Assembly: GCF_001951155.1 (NCBI RefSeq)
Contig: NZ_CP016359.1
Coordinates: forward strand, 186,001 to 250,000
Source: Christiangramia flava JLT2011
GTDB taxonomy: Bacteria; Bacteroidota; Bacteroidia; Flavobacteriales; Flavobacteriaceae
Direction of reading: 5' to 3'
Length of the DNA: 64,000 bases
Shown: in pieces, positions 47,113 to 54,892 of the stretch
How positions within the stretch are numbered: the first letter of the stretch is position 1
How the letters are laid out: each line of letters opens with the position of its first letter
Translations under genes and position numbers: made by a program
The notes under the pieces: generated by a model
Told to the model about the DNA's origin: nothing
The model's database searches: none
The model's input: only the letters and a program-made list of their open reading frames with translations

Positions 47113-48978
47113 TTAGTTTTTGATTTTCGTCGTTAAAAAATAGATACCATACTCTGGCAATACCAGTGTCTGTTCCCAGCTGATAATTTCTCCTGAAATT
47201 ACATTCTGCAGTTTTTTCCCTTTTAAACCAAGTTCTTCAAAGCGGTCCAGAGAAAGTTTGTATGGCTCCTCATTTTTATTGAGTATGACCACCACCGTCT
47301 CATCTTCAGAATTTCGGCTTAAAAGATAGGTCTTATCCTGCGGTGCAAAATGGGTAGTTTTACCTTCGTGGATCGCCAGACTGTTCTTCCGATAATTCAG
47401 AATTTTCTTCAGAAAGTCCTGCATGTCCTTTTGATCTGCCGAAAGGCCTTGCCCTTTAAACGCATTTACCTCATCAGCCTCCCAGCCGCCCGGAAAATTA
47501 GTACGAATAAGCCCGTGGTCACCAGGATTTGCTGTATCGTTCATCAAAATTTCCGTTCCGTAATAAATCTGAGGAATTCGAGGCATGGCCAGCATAAAGC
47601 CAATATCCATCTTTGTTTTTGTCAAATCTTCACCTAGCTGGGTGAAAATACGACTCATATCATGATTGTCTGGAAATACCAGAATGCTTTCAGGATTTTC
47701 ATAAGAAAAGTCATTTGCCAGTCCGTCATAAATTTCAACCAGCCCGGTACCCCAGGTTTCTTCATTTTTTAAACCCTTCACAATTGTAGCCTGCATGGCA
47801 AAATCCATCGTAGATGGCAAATTGGAGTCGTAACCATTCTCCACACCTTCCTGCCAGTAGCGAATAAGCAACGGGTTGTTGCTCCACTCTTCTCCCACGA
47901 TATTGAAATTAGGATACTCGGTCATTATAGCTCCTGCCCAGTCACTCATGAAATCTTTATCGGGATATGGATAAGTATCCTGGCGAATACCGCCAAGTCC
48001 CAGAGTTTCTATCCACCAAATACTATTCTGAATAAGATAATTGGCCATAAATGGATTACGCTGATTTAAGTCTGGCATGGAATCTACGAACCAACCATCG
48101 CTCATTTGCTTCTTATCAACTTTTGCTGCGTAATGGTCCTGATTTGTAGTTCTCCTGTGGTTGGAATAAACAACCTGTTCTCCATTTTCGTAGAGTTCCT
48201 GGTAATTGATCCAATCGTTAAACGGCAGATCATCCATCCACCAATGCTCGATACCACAATGGTTTTCTACCTGGTCCATAATGAGTTTCATTCCTCTTTC
48301 TCGTACGCTATTGGCAAGCTCACGGTATTCAGAAAGGCTTCCAAATCTGGGATCTACTTTGTAGAAATCGGTCATGGCATATCCATGATATGAACCAGAT
48401 TTCATGTCATTTATTAATAATGGAGATGGCCAGATCGCGGTAAAACCTATTTCATCAATATAATCCAGGTGCTCGATTATTCCGCGAATATCTCCACCGT
48501 GACGGGCATAATCATCTTCCTGATCAATAGTTGTTTCATTTAAACTTTTATCAATATCATTAGATGGATCGCCATTAGCAAACCTGTCTGGAGTAATTAG
48601 GTAAATAGCGTCAGAACTATTAAAACCGACGTATTCATCGGCTGGTTTTTCTCTCTTTTTTAGTTCATATTCATAACTTTCAGAAGCTCCTTCAGGCATT
48701 TTAAAACTAATGGTGAAATTTCCGGGTTTTGCTTCCTCAGAAATGTTTAGATCAAGAAACAGATAATTCGGGCTATCTGCCTTGTGTGATTTTACGAGTT
48801 CCACACCTGGATAATTGACCCTAACTTCGGCTTTCCCTATATCTTTTCCGTAGACCAAAAGCTCGAGATCTTGATTTTTGAAACCTGTCCACCAGTTTGG
48901 TGGCTCCACCCGTTCAATTTGGGCAAAAGCTGGTAGACTCAGCAAAAAACATATAACTAATACAACTAATTTTTTCAT
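47113..48978 (-). CDS. GH13 cyclomaltodextrinase/neopullulanase (SusA-like)
   Basis: A 621-aa exported enzyme with cleavable signal peptide MKKLVVLVICFLLSLPAFAQ. Residues ~22-115 form an N-terminal beta domain (VEPPNWWTGFKNQDLELLVYG) typical of cyclomaltodextrinases. The GH13 barrel shows DQVENHCG, GGIRQDTYPYPD (nucleophile), NIVGEEWSN (acid/base) and FPDNHDMSR. In Bacteroides the equivalent SusA works in the periplasm on oligosaccharides imported by SusCD. It lies behind a terminator-like hairpin that separates it from GH65. Confidence 0.93.
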   Translation of the reverse strand: MKKLVVLVICFLLSLPAFAQIERVEPPNWWTGFKNQDLELLVYGKDIGKAEVRVNYPGVELVKSHKADSPNYLFLDLNISEEAKPGNFTISFKMPEGASESYEYELKKREKPADEYVGFNSSDAIYLITPDRFANGDPSNDIDKSLNETTIDQEDDYARHGGDIRGIIEHLDYIDEIGFTAIWPSPLLINDMKSGSYHGYAMTDFYKVDPRFGSLSEYRELANSVRERGMKLIMDQVENHCGIEHWWMDDLPFNDWINYQELYENGEQVVYSNHRRTTNQDHYAAKVDKKQMSDGWFVDSMPDLNQRNPFMANYLIQNSIWWIETLGLGGIRQDTYPYPDKDFMSDWAGAIMTEYPNFNIVGEEWSNNPLLIRYWQEGVENGYDSNLPSTMDFAMQATIVKGLKNEETWGTGLVEIYDGLANDFSYENPESILVFPDNHDMSRIFTQLGEDLTKTKMDIGFMLAMPRIPQIYYGTEILMNDTANPGDHGLIRTNFPGGWEADEVNAFKGQGLSADQKDMQDFLKKILNYRKNSLAIHEGKTTHFAPQDKTYLLSRNSEDETVVVILNKNEEPYKLSLDRFEELGLKGKKLQNVISGEIISWEQTLVLPEYGIYFLTTKIKN

Positions 48979-48989
48979 TATTCTTGGTT

Positions 48990-49021
48990 AAAAAAGAAAG
49001 CCGCTTTCAACAGAAAGCGGC
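48990..49021 (-). terminator. Intercistronic terminator between GH65 and GH13 genes
   Basis: GCCGCTTTC (49000-49008) and GAAAGCGGC (49013-49021) form a perfect 9-bp stem with a 4-base loop, followed on the minus strand by UUUCUUUUUU. It lies between the GH65 stop (49036) and the next start (48978), inside the apparent operon, so it should lower downstream expression. Confidence 0.85.
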
Positions 49022-49035
49022 CCGCTAATTCAAGT

Positions 49036-51342
49036 TTATACACTTACAGGACTGTTTGGCTCAACAGTTACCTCTTTTCCATTAATTACAATATCCAGCG
49101 GCTCTTCACCCTCCAGATTAAAATCGGTTTTATCTTTGGTGACCGTCACTTTCACGATGCGCTCACGGAAGTTGACCTTAAAAGAATACCCAGTCCAATT
49201 TTCAGGAATCTGCGGACTGAAATTCAGCTGATCTTCAACCACACGCATTCCTCCAAAACCTTCAACAATACTCATCCAGGTTCCGGCCATACTGGTAATA
49301 TGGCAACCCTGCTCTACTTCCTTATTATAATCATCCAGATCCAGCCTGGAAGTTCTCAAATAGAAATTGTAAGCCTGCTGCATTCTTCCAAGCACCGCTG
49401 CCTGGATACTGTGCACACAAGGAGAAAGCGATGATTCATGCACCGTAAGCGGCTCATAAAAATCGAAATGTTTCTCCAGTTCTTCCTTGCTGAAATGATC
49501 TTCGAAGAAATAGAATCCCTGCAATACATCAGCCTGCTTGATATAACAGGAACGCAAAATTCTGTCCCAACTCCACTTCTGGTTGATCGGGCGATGCTTT
49601 TTATCCATATCGGCAACCGGAATGATTTCCTTATCCAGGAAGCCATCCTGTTGTAAGAACACACCATAATCTTCAGAATATGGCATGTAAAGATTATCGG
49701 CAACCTCTTCCCAATTGGCAATTTCGCCTTCGTTCAGGTGAGTCAGACCCATAACGCGATCGTAATCTTCGCCGTAACCGTCTTTTACTTTATCGATCAT
49801 CTTGATACAATAATTTATACACCATTTCGCAATGTAATTAGTGTACCAGTTATTGTTCACATTGTTCTCATACTCGTTCGGACCGGTAACCCCAAGAATG
49901 ACATATTTATTCTTGCTTTTGCTGAAATTCGCACGTTGGTGCCAGAATCTCGCAATGGCGATCATCACTTCCAGTCCTTTTTCAGGAATATAACTGAAGT
50001 CACCTGTATATCGAACATAATTATAAATGGCAAAAACCATGGCTCCGTTTCGGTGAATTTCCTCAAAAGTGATCTCCCACTCATTGTGACTTTCCTCACC
50101 GTTCATTGTTACCATTGGGTATAGAGCTGCACCATTGGAAAAGCCTAATTTCTTGGCATTTTCCTGTGCTTTCTCTAACTGATTGTAACGATAGGTCAGT
50201 AATTTCCTGGCAACTTTAGAATCTTTGGTCGCCATGTAGAAAGGAATACAATATGCTTCGGTATCCCAATAAGTACTACCTCCATATTTTTCGCCGGTAA
50301 ATCCTTTAGGACCAATGTTCAAACGATCATCTTCTCCTAAATAGGTCTGATTCAGTTGAAAAATATTGAATCGAATTCCCTGTTGCGCGGCAACATCTCC
50401 GGAAATCGTAATATCAGACATTTCCCAGATCTTTGACCAGGCTTCCTTCTGCTGAGCTTTCAGTTCATCAAAACCTAGATCTGAAGCTTTGTCCAGAACT
50501 TTTGATGCAGCTGAAATCAGGTTATTTTGATCGTGATTCATATCGGTTACATAACCGGCATATTTCACGATCGCGGCGGTCTCACCTTTCTTCGCTTTCA
50601 ATTTATAGCTGAAAGATATACGATCTTCATCCTCCTTAGACTCCATTCCAAGGTCCTGCTTTTCATCATTCAGAAGGATTTCAGACTGCATATAAGTCCC
50701 GACATGGAAACCTGTTTTTAAAGTTTTGGAAACGATAAAACCTTTATCGGCTTCTTTCTTTACTTCCAAAGTTTCCCAGAAACGCTCTTCCCAGTTGGCA
50801 TCGGTATTCGTGGTGCTTCCGTCTAAATAAGGATCAAAACGAATTTCTGCATCCTGGTTTAGCGGAGTGATCTCAAATTTGATGGAACCCAGCTCGTTAT
50901 CTACAATAGAAACGAACCTTAAAGCTTTCACCTCAACCTGAACACCATTTGGCAATTCGGTTTCGAAGGTCCGGGCATGCCAGCCCTCTTTCATGTTCAA
51001 TTCTCTGCGGAAGTTCTTTACTTCTCTGCAATTATGAAGGTCTAACGGCTCCTCATTAACAAAGACATTGATCCCGATCCAGTTTGGAGCGTTCAATACC
51101 TTTGCAAAATATTCCGGATAACCGTTCTTCCACCAACCAACTTTAGTTTTATCTGGGTAATACACCCCTCCTATATAACTTCCCTGAAAACTTGGGCCGG
51201 AATACTGCTCTTCAAAATTGGCTCGCTGCCCCATGGCACCATTTCCAATACTGAATAAACTTTCAGAAGATTTTACTCTTCCCGGGTCGAATCCTTCTTC
51301 AACGATCGACCATTCATCCGGTTTTATATAATCTTGATTCAT
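49036..51342 (-). CDS. GH65 maltose (or related disaccharide) phosphorylase
   Basis: A 768-aa cytoplasmic glycoside phosphorylase without signal peptide. It splits maltose with phosphate to glucose and beta-glucose-1-phosphate. KYGGSTYWDTEAYCIPFYMAT (near 353-373), the HNEWEITFEEIHRNGAMVFAI stretch and the proposed catalytic glutamate in GVTGPNEYENNVNNNWYTN (near 480-498) match the family. A neighbouring beta-phosphoglucomutase is the expected partner for its beta-anomer product, strongly supporting maltose phosphorylase rather than trehalose or kojibiose phosphorylase, though those cannot be excluded. Confidence 0.92.
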   Translation of the reverse strand: MNQDYIKPDEWSIVEEGFDPGRVKSSESLFSIGNGAMGQRANFEEQYSGPSFQGSYIGGVYYPDKTKVGWWKNGYPEYFAKVLNAPNWIGINVFVNEEPLDLHNCREVKNFRRELNMKEGWHARTFETELPNGVQVEVKALRFVSIVDNELGSIKFEITPLNQDAEIRFDPYLDGSTTNTDANWEERFWETLEVKKEADKGFIVSKTLKTGFHVGTYMQSEILLNDEKQDLGMESKEDEDRISFSYKLKAKKGETAAIVKYAGYVTDMNHDQNNLISAASKVLDKASDLGFDELKAQQKEAWSKIWEMSDITISGDVAAQQGIRFNIFQLNQTYLGEDDRLNIGPKGFTGEKYGGSTYWDTEAYCIPFYMATKDSKVARKLLTYRYNQLEKAQENAKKLGFSNGAALYPMVTMNGEESHNEWEITFEEIHRNGAMVFAIYNYVRYTGDFSYIPEKGLEVMIAIARFWHQRANFSKSKNKYVILGVTGPNEYENNVNNNWYTNYIAKWCINYCIKMIDKVKDGYGEDYDRVMGLTHLNEGEIANWEEVADNLYMPYSEDYGVFLQQDGFLDKEIIPVADMDKKHRPINQKWSWDRILRSCYIKQADVLQGFYFFEDHFSKEELEKHFDFYEPLTVHESSLSPCVHSIQAAVLGRMQQAYNFYLRTSRLDLDDYNKEVEQGCHITSMAGTWMSIVEGFGGMRVVEDQLNFSPQIPENWTGYSFKVNFRERIVKVTVTKDKTDFNLEGEEPLDIVINGKEVTVEPNSPVSV

Positions 51343-51344
51343 TG

Positions 51345-52007
51345 TTATTCTTTTCTCAGTAAATTCTCTATAAATTCTATACTTATTTCGGTGAAATCGT
51401 TGAAAATATGATCTGCTTCCTGCAGCACTTTTTCGTCTCCGATTCCAATACTCGTCATTTTACCAATGTTTGCAGCTTCCACGCCAGCGACAGAGTCTTC
51501 AAAAACAACACAATCCTGCGGCTCGGCTTTCAGTTTTTCAGCCGCGATCAGGAATACTTCCGGATCTGGCTTGGCTTTACTTACATCGGTCCCATCTACG
51601 ATCGCGTCAAAATCTTCATATAAATTGATCTTTTTGAGGATCGTACGGGCATTTTTGCTGGCAGAACCCAGTGCAAACGGAATATTATTTTCCTTTAAAT
51701 ACTTCAGCACTTTAGGAACTCCAGGTAATATTTCATTTTCGTCCATCTCCTCGACGTACGACAGGTAGTTGTCATTTTTGAGCGCCATTTGCCTGTTAAA
51801 TTCCTCTTCGGAAAGCTCCATGTCTCCCCATTTCAGAATTTTCTTCAGGGATTCCACACGGCTAACACCTTTCAATTGCTCATTTTGTTCATGAGTAAAA
51901 TCGAAACCAAGATCATTGGCCAGTTTTTTCCAGGCCTGAAAATGGAATTTTGCCGTATCTACAATTACGCCGTCCAGGTCAAAAATGACTGCTTTATGAC
52001 TGCTCAT
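51345..52007 (-). CDS. pgmB: Beta-phosphoglucomutase
   Basis: A 220-aa HAD-superfamily mutase converting beta-glucose-1-phosphate to glucose-6-phosphate. The nucleophile motif is VIFDLDGVIVDTAKFHFQAW (Asp10/Asp12), GVSRVESL and ALGSASKNARTILKK follow, and KPDPEVFLIAAEKL and VVFEDSVAGVEAA complete the HAD motifs. It overlaps the transporter gene upstream by 14 bases and leads GH65 by two bases, so the three are co-translated. Confidence 0.95.
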   Translation of the reverse strand: MSSHKAVIFDLDGVIVDTAKFHFQAWKKLANDLGFDFTHEQNEQLKGVSRVESLKKILKWGDMELSEEEFNRQMALKNDNYLSYVEEMDENEILPGVPKVLKYLKENNIPFALGSASKNARTILKKINLYEDFDAIVDGTDVSKAKPDPEVFLIAAEKLKAEPQDCVVFEDSVAGVEAANIGKMTSIGIGDEKVLQEADHIFNDFTEISIEFIENLLRKE

Positions 52008-53514
52008 CTATATTTATTCTTTTGTTAGTTTTTACTCGTAGTGTAAGAAGTCCTGATAAGATCATGGAAAAGCCACCAACGATCAAAGCGTAAACCGGTT
52101 CACCGTTGAAAAGTTCTTTCACCAGGAAACCTAGAATTGTCGCTGCAACGATCTGCGGAATCACGATAAAGAAGTTGAAAACCCCCATATAATAACCCAT
52201 TTTCGCTGAAGGTAAAGCACCTGATAGCATCGCATAAGGAATTGAAAGGATACTCGCCCAGGCAACACCCACACCGATCATCGCCAGCAACAATCCGGTT
52301 TTATCTCTAAGGAAATAGATCGAAATCAACCCGATTCCCCCAACCGTTAATGCCAGTAAATGCGTGACCTTATTACTGGTTCTTCTTGCCAGTACTGGTA
52401 ATAGGAATGCCACTGCAGCGGCCACACCATTATAGACAGTGAACATCACCGTCACCCAGTCGGCTGCATCGTTGTATAATTCTGAAGTGGTATCGTTGGT
52501 TCCAAAAACGTGACCCGTGACTGCAGGAGTGGTATAGATCCACATCGAGAATAGCGCAAACCATGAGAAAAACTGAACCCATGCCAGTTGTTTCATCGCG
52601 GTTGGCATATTCAGCATATCGGTAATGATAATGGTAAATCCGTTCCGAACCTGTTTTTTCCGAAGAAATGAGACAAGCATAAAAAGTACTCCGGCAATGA
52701 CCAGCCCAATAAAAAGAATGTATAATTCTTTCGTTAATCCGTTTTCAAAGATCAAAAATGAAACAATCAAACCAACGATTGCCATGCCCAATCCCGTAAT
52801 GAACTGGTTGCGAATATTTTTCGATTTATCTACAACTTCTGCACGCTCAACCTTTTCCTTTTTACTCGCTTCTTCAAAGGCTTTTAATTCTTCCGGAGAA
52901 TATTCCTTGGAGCGAATGACCGTCCATAAAACAGCACATAAAAATACAACTCCACCAACATAAAAAGACCATTTAACCGATTCCGGGATTACTCCCTGCG
53001 GCGCCGTATTGCTGATGCCGAACCAGTTTGTGAACATATAAGGCAATAATGATCCTACCACTGCTCCGATCCCGATAAAGAAACTTTGCATGGCAAATCC
53101 CAGAGTTCGCTGCCTGTCTGGCAGGTTGTCTCCCACAAATGCCCGGAATGGTTCCATAGAAATATTGATGGAAGCATCCATCATCCATAAAGTACCGGCC
53201 GCAACCCAGAGAGTTGGCGAATTCGGCATAATGAATAAGGCAATGGAAGAAAGAATGGCTCCCGCAAGGAAATAAGGGCGCCTGCGACCTAATTTGGTCC
53301 AGGTGCGATCACTAAAATAGCCAATAATAGGCTGAATGACCAGGCCCGTGACCGGTGCGGCGATCCAGAGAATAGGAATATCCTCGACCTTGGCTCCAAG
53401 CGTTTCAAAAATCCTTGAGGTATTGGCGTTTTGCAGGGCAAAACCGAATTGAATTCCAAGAAAACCGAAACTCATGTTCCAGATTTCCCAGAAACTTAAC
53501 GTGCGTTTTCGCAT
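51994..53514 (-). CDS. MFS transporter of the glycoside-pentoside/SLC45-like type, probable maltose importer
   Basis: A 506-aa, ~12-helix inner-membrane carrier. Early motif LGIQFGFALQNANTSRIFETLG, then PIIGYFSDRTWTKLGRRRPYFLAG, the conserved loop of the sucrose/maltose GPH group. It would take maltose or maltooligosaccharides from the periplasm to the cytoplasmic maltose phosphorylase. First gene of the minus arm; a 130-base spacer separates it from lacI. Confidence 0.9.
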   Translation of the reverse strand: MRKRTLSFWEIWNMSFGFLGIQFGFALQNANTSRIFETLGAKVEDIPILWIAAPVTGLVIQPIIGYFSDRTWTKLGRRRPYFLAGAILSSIALFIMPNSPTLWVAAGTLWMMDASINISMEPFRAFVGDNLPDRQRTLGFAMQSFFIGIGAVVGSLLPYMFTNWFGISNTAPQGVIPESVKWSFYVGGVVFLCAVLWTVIRSKEYSPEELKAFEEASKKEKVERAEVVDKSKNIRNQFITGLGMAIVGLIVSFLIFENGLTKELYILFIGLVIAGVLFMLVSFLRKKQVRNGFTIIITDMLNMPTAMKQLAWVQFFSWFALFSMWIYTTPAVTGHVFGTNDTTSELYNDAADWVTVMFTVYNGVAAAVAFLLPVLARRTSNKVTHLLALTVGGIGLISIYFLRDKTGLLLAMIGVGVAWASILSIPYAMLSGALPSAKMGYYMGVFNFFIVIPQIVAATILGFLVKELFNGEPVYALIVGGFSMILSGLLTLRVKTNKRINIDEQS

Positions 53515-53644
53515 ATCGTAAGTTTTTAATTACGATAAGCTCTGAGACTTATCAAAACTTATTAGAATAGGAAGTAAAAATATAAGTCCTGATAAAATTC
53601 AATTAGGGCAAATATATAGAATTTTTAATTTGAGGGTATGAAAA

Positions 53645-54667
53645 TTACGATTTTGTTGAATTTCGCCTTACTAAACCGGTCTCCACTATGATTGTCTTAT
53701 AAGTATCTTCTTCGCTCACAGATCGCTCGAGTTTATCAATCAAGATCCGCGCGGCCTCTTCACCCATGCGCTCTCCGTGCTGACTCACGGTTGTTAGGCT
53801 CGGAATAAATCTTTTGGAAAGCTCCCCATCAGTAAACCCAATTACCGAGACATCTTCCGGTATTCTGCGATTATTTTCCTGCAGGGTTTTAATAGCTGAA
53901 ATCGCAAAATGTTCATTCACGGCAAAAACGCCATCCACATTTTTTTCCTTCAGGAAATTATCGATTTCGCGTTCGCTATCCTCCATTTCCTCGATCTTCA
54001 AAATCATGCTTTCATCTATGGGAAGCCCCGCTTCGTAGAGAGCCTGCTGGTAGCCATGAGTTCGTAATTTACCCACGCTCACGTAATCTACCGTGGTGAT
54101 GAGCGCAATCTTTTTACAACCAATATCTATTAAGTGATTGACCGCCTTCTTCGCCCCGTTCACATCATCAATAATTACTTTATCACAGGCGATATTGTCT
54201 ACCACCCTGTCAAAAAGCACCAGCGGCATTCCCTGGTTGATGGTTTCCTGAAGATGATGATAATCGCCTTTTTGCATCGTTTCTTTGGCAAGAGACATGA
54301 TAAAACCATCTGTACTTCCGTTGGCCAGCATCTCCATATTCAATACTTCCTTATCGAAAGAGTTATCTGAAAGGCACACCAAAACATTATAACCCAGCTC
54401 GTTGGCAACCTTTTCCACTCCACTAATTACCGTGGTGAAAAAATGATGCACGATCTCCGGAATAATGATCCCAATAGTCTTGGTTTTCCTGTTTTTCAGG
54501 CTCAGGGCAATGTTATTGGGCTTGTAGTTATATAATTTCGCAAATGCCTTGATCTTTTCCTTGGTATCTTCCCCAATTTCACTGCTGTCTTTCAAGGCTT
54601 TGGAAACTGTTGAAATTGAGACATCTAATTCTTTAGCAATTTGCTTTAAAGTAAGTTTTGGCTTCAT
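53645..54667 (-). CDS. LacI-family transcriptional regulator of the starch locus
   Basis: A 340-aa regulator with N-terminal helix-turn-helix LTLKQIAKELDVSISTVSKALKDSSEIGEDTKEKI and a hinge (NRKTKTIGIIIPEI). The rest is a periplasmic-binding-type ligand domain ending near DKLERSVSEE. It lies between the two arms of the starch locus. A perfect CG-centred palindrome (54768-54781) in the divergent region is its probable operator. Since the site is upstream of the susC promoter's -33 box rather than over it, activation is plausible. The effector is probably maltose or a maltooligosaccharide. Confidence 0.92.
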   Translation of the reverse strand: MKPKLTLKQIAKELDVSISTVSKALKDSSEIGEDTKEKIKAFAKLYNYKPNNIALSLKNRKTKTIGIIIPEIVHHFFTTVISGVEKVANELGYNVLVCLSDNSFDKEVLNMEMLANGSTDGFIMSLAKETMQKGDYHHLQETINQGMPLVLFDRVVDNIACDKVIIDDVNGAKKAVNHLIDIGCKKIALITTVDYVSVGKLRTHGYQQALYEAGLPIDESMILKIEEMEDSEREIDNFLKEKNVDGVFAVNEHFAISAIKTLQENNRRIPEDVSVIGFTDGELSKRFIPSLTTVSQHGERMGEEAARILIDKLERSVSEEDTYKTIIVETGLVRRNSTKS

Positions 54668-54767
54668 TTCTTTTCAAAGATTCTTATAATATCCGATTCA
54701 GATTTTCGGCTTCGCAAATTTACCATAATTAATTTGCAGACCCTGTAATTTCAAAAAGTTTTCAACA

Positions 54768-54781
54768 CGAAAACGTTTTCG
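54768..54781. promoter_or_regulatory. LacI-type operator between lacI and susC
   Basis: CGAAAACGTTTTCG is a perfect 14-base palindrome centred on CG, the normal form of LacI/GalR operators. Its centre lies about 37 bases before the susC -7 box and ~107 bases before the lacI start. Confidence 0.78.
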
Positions 54782-54785
54782 TCCC

Positions 54786-54819
54786 TTTGCTGGTGCGGCT
54801 TGAACTTAAATTACCTAGA
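54786..54819 (+). promoter_or_regulatory. Promoter-like element for susC
   Basis: TTTG (54786-54789), 22 bases, TACCTAGA (54812-54819, weak -7). The operator ends five bases before TTTG. The poor -7 box fits a promoter needing an activator. Confidence 0.4.
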
Positions 54820-54892
54820 AATTTACATACATTTAACCTCATGGAAGTAAAAATATAAGGTTAATTATTTTGTAAAAACCAATAGAAAATTT

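Noticed and set aside
53533..53552. GATAAG..CTTATC inverted repeat before the MFS gene as an operator
   Set aside because: Only six base pairs with an 8-base spacer; no second copy seen and no similarity to the LacI site.
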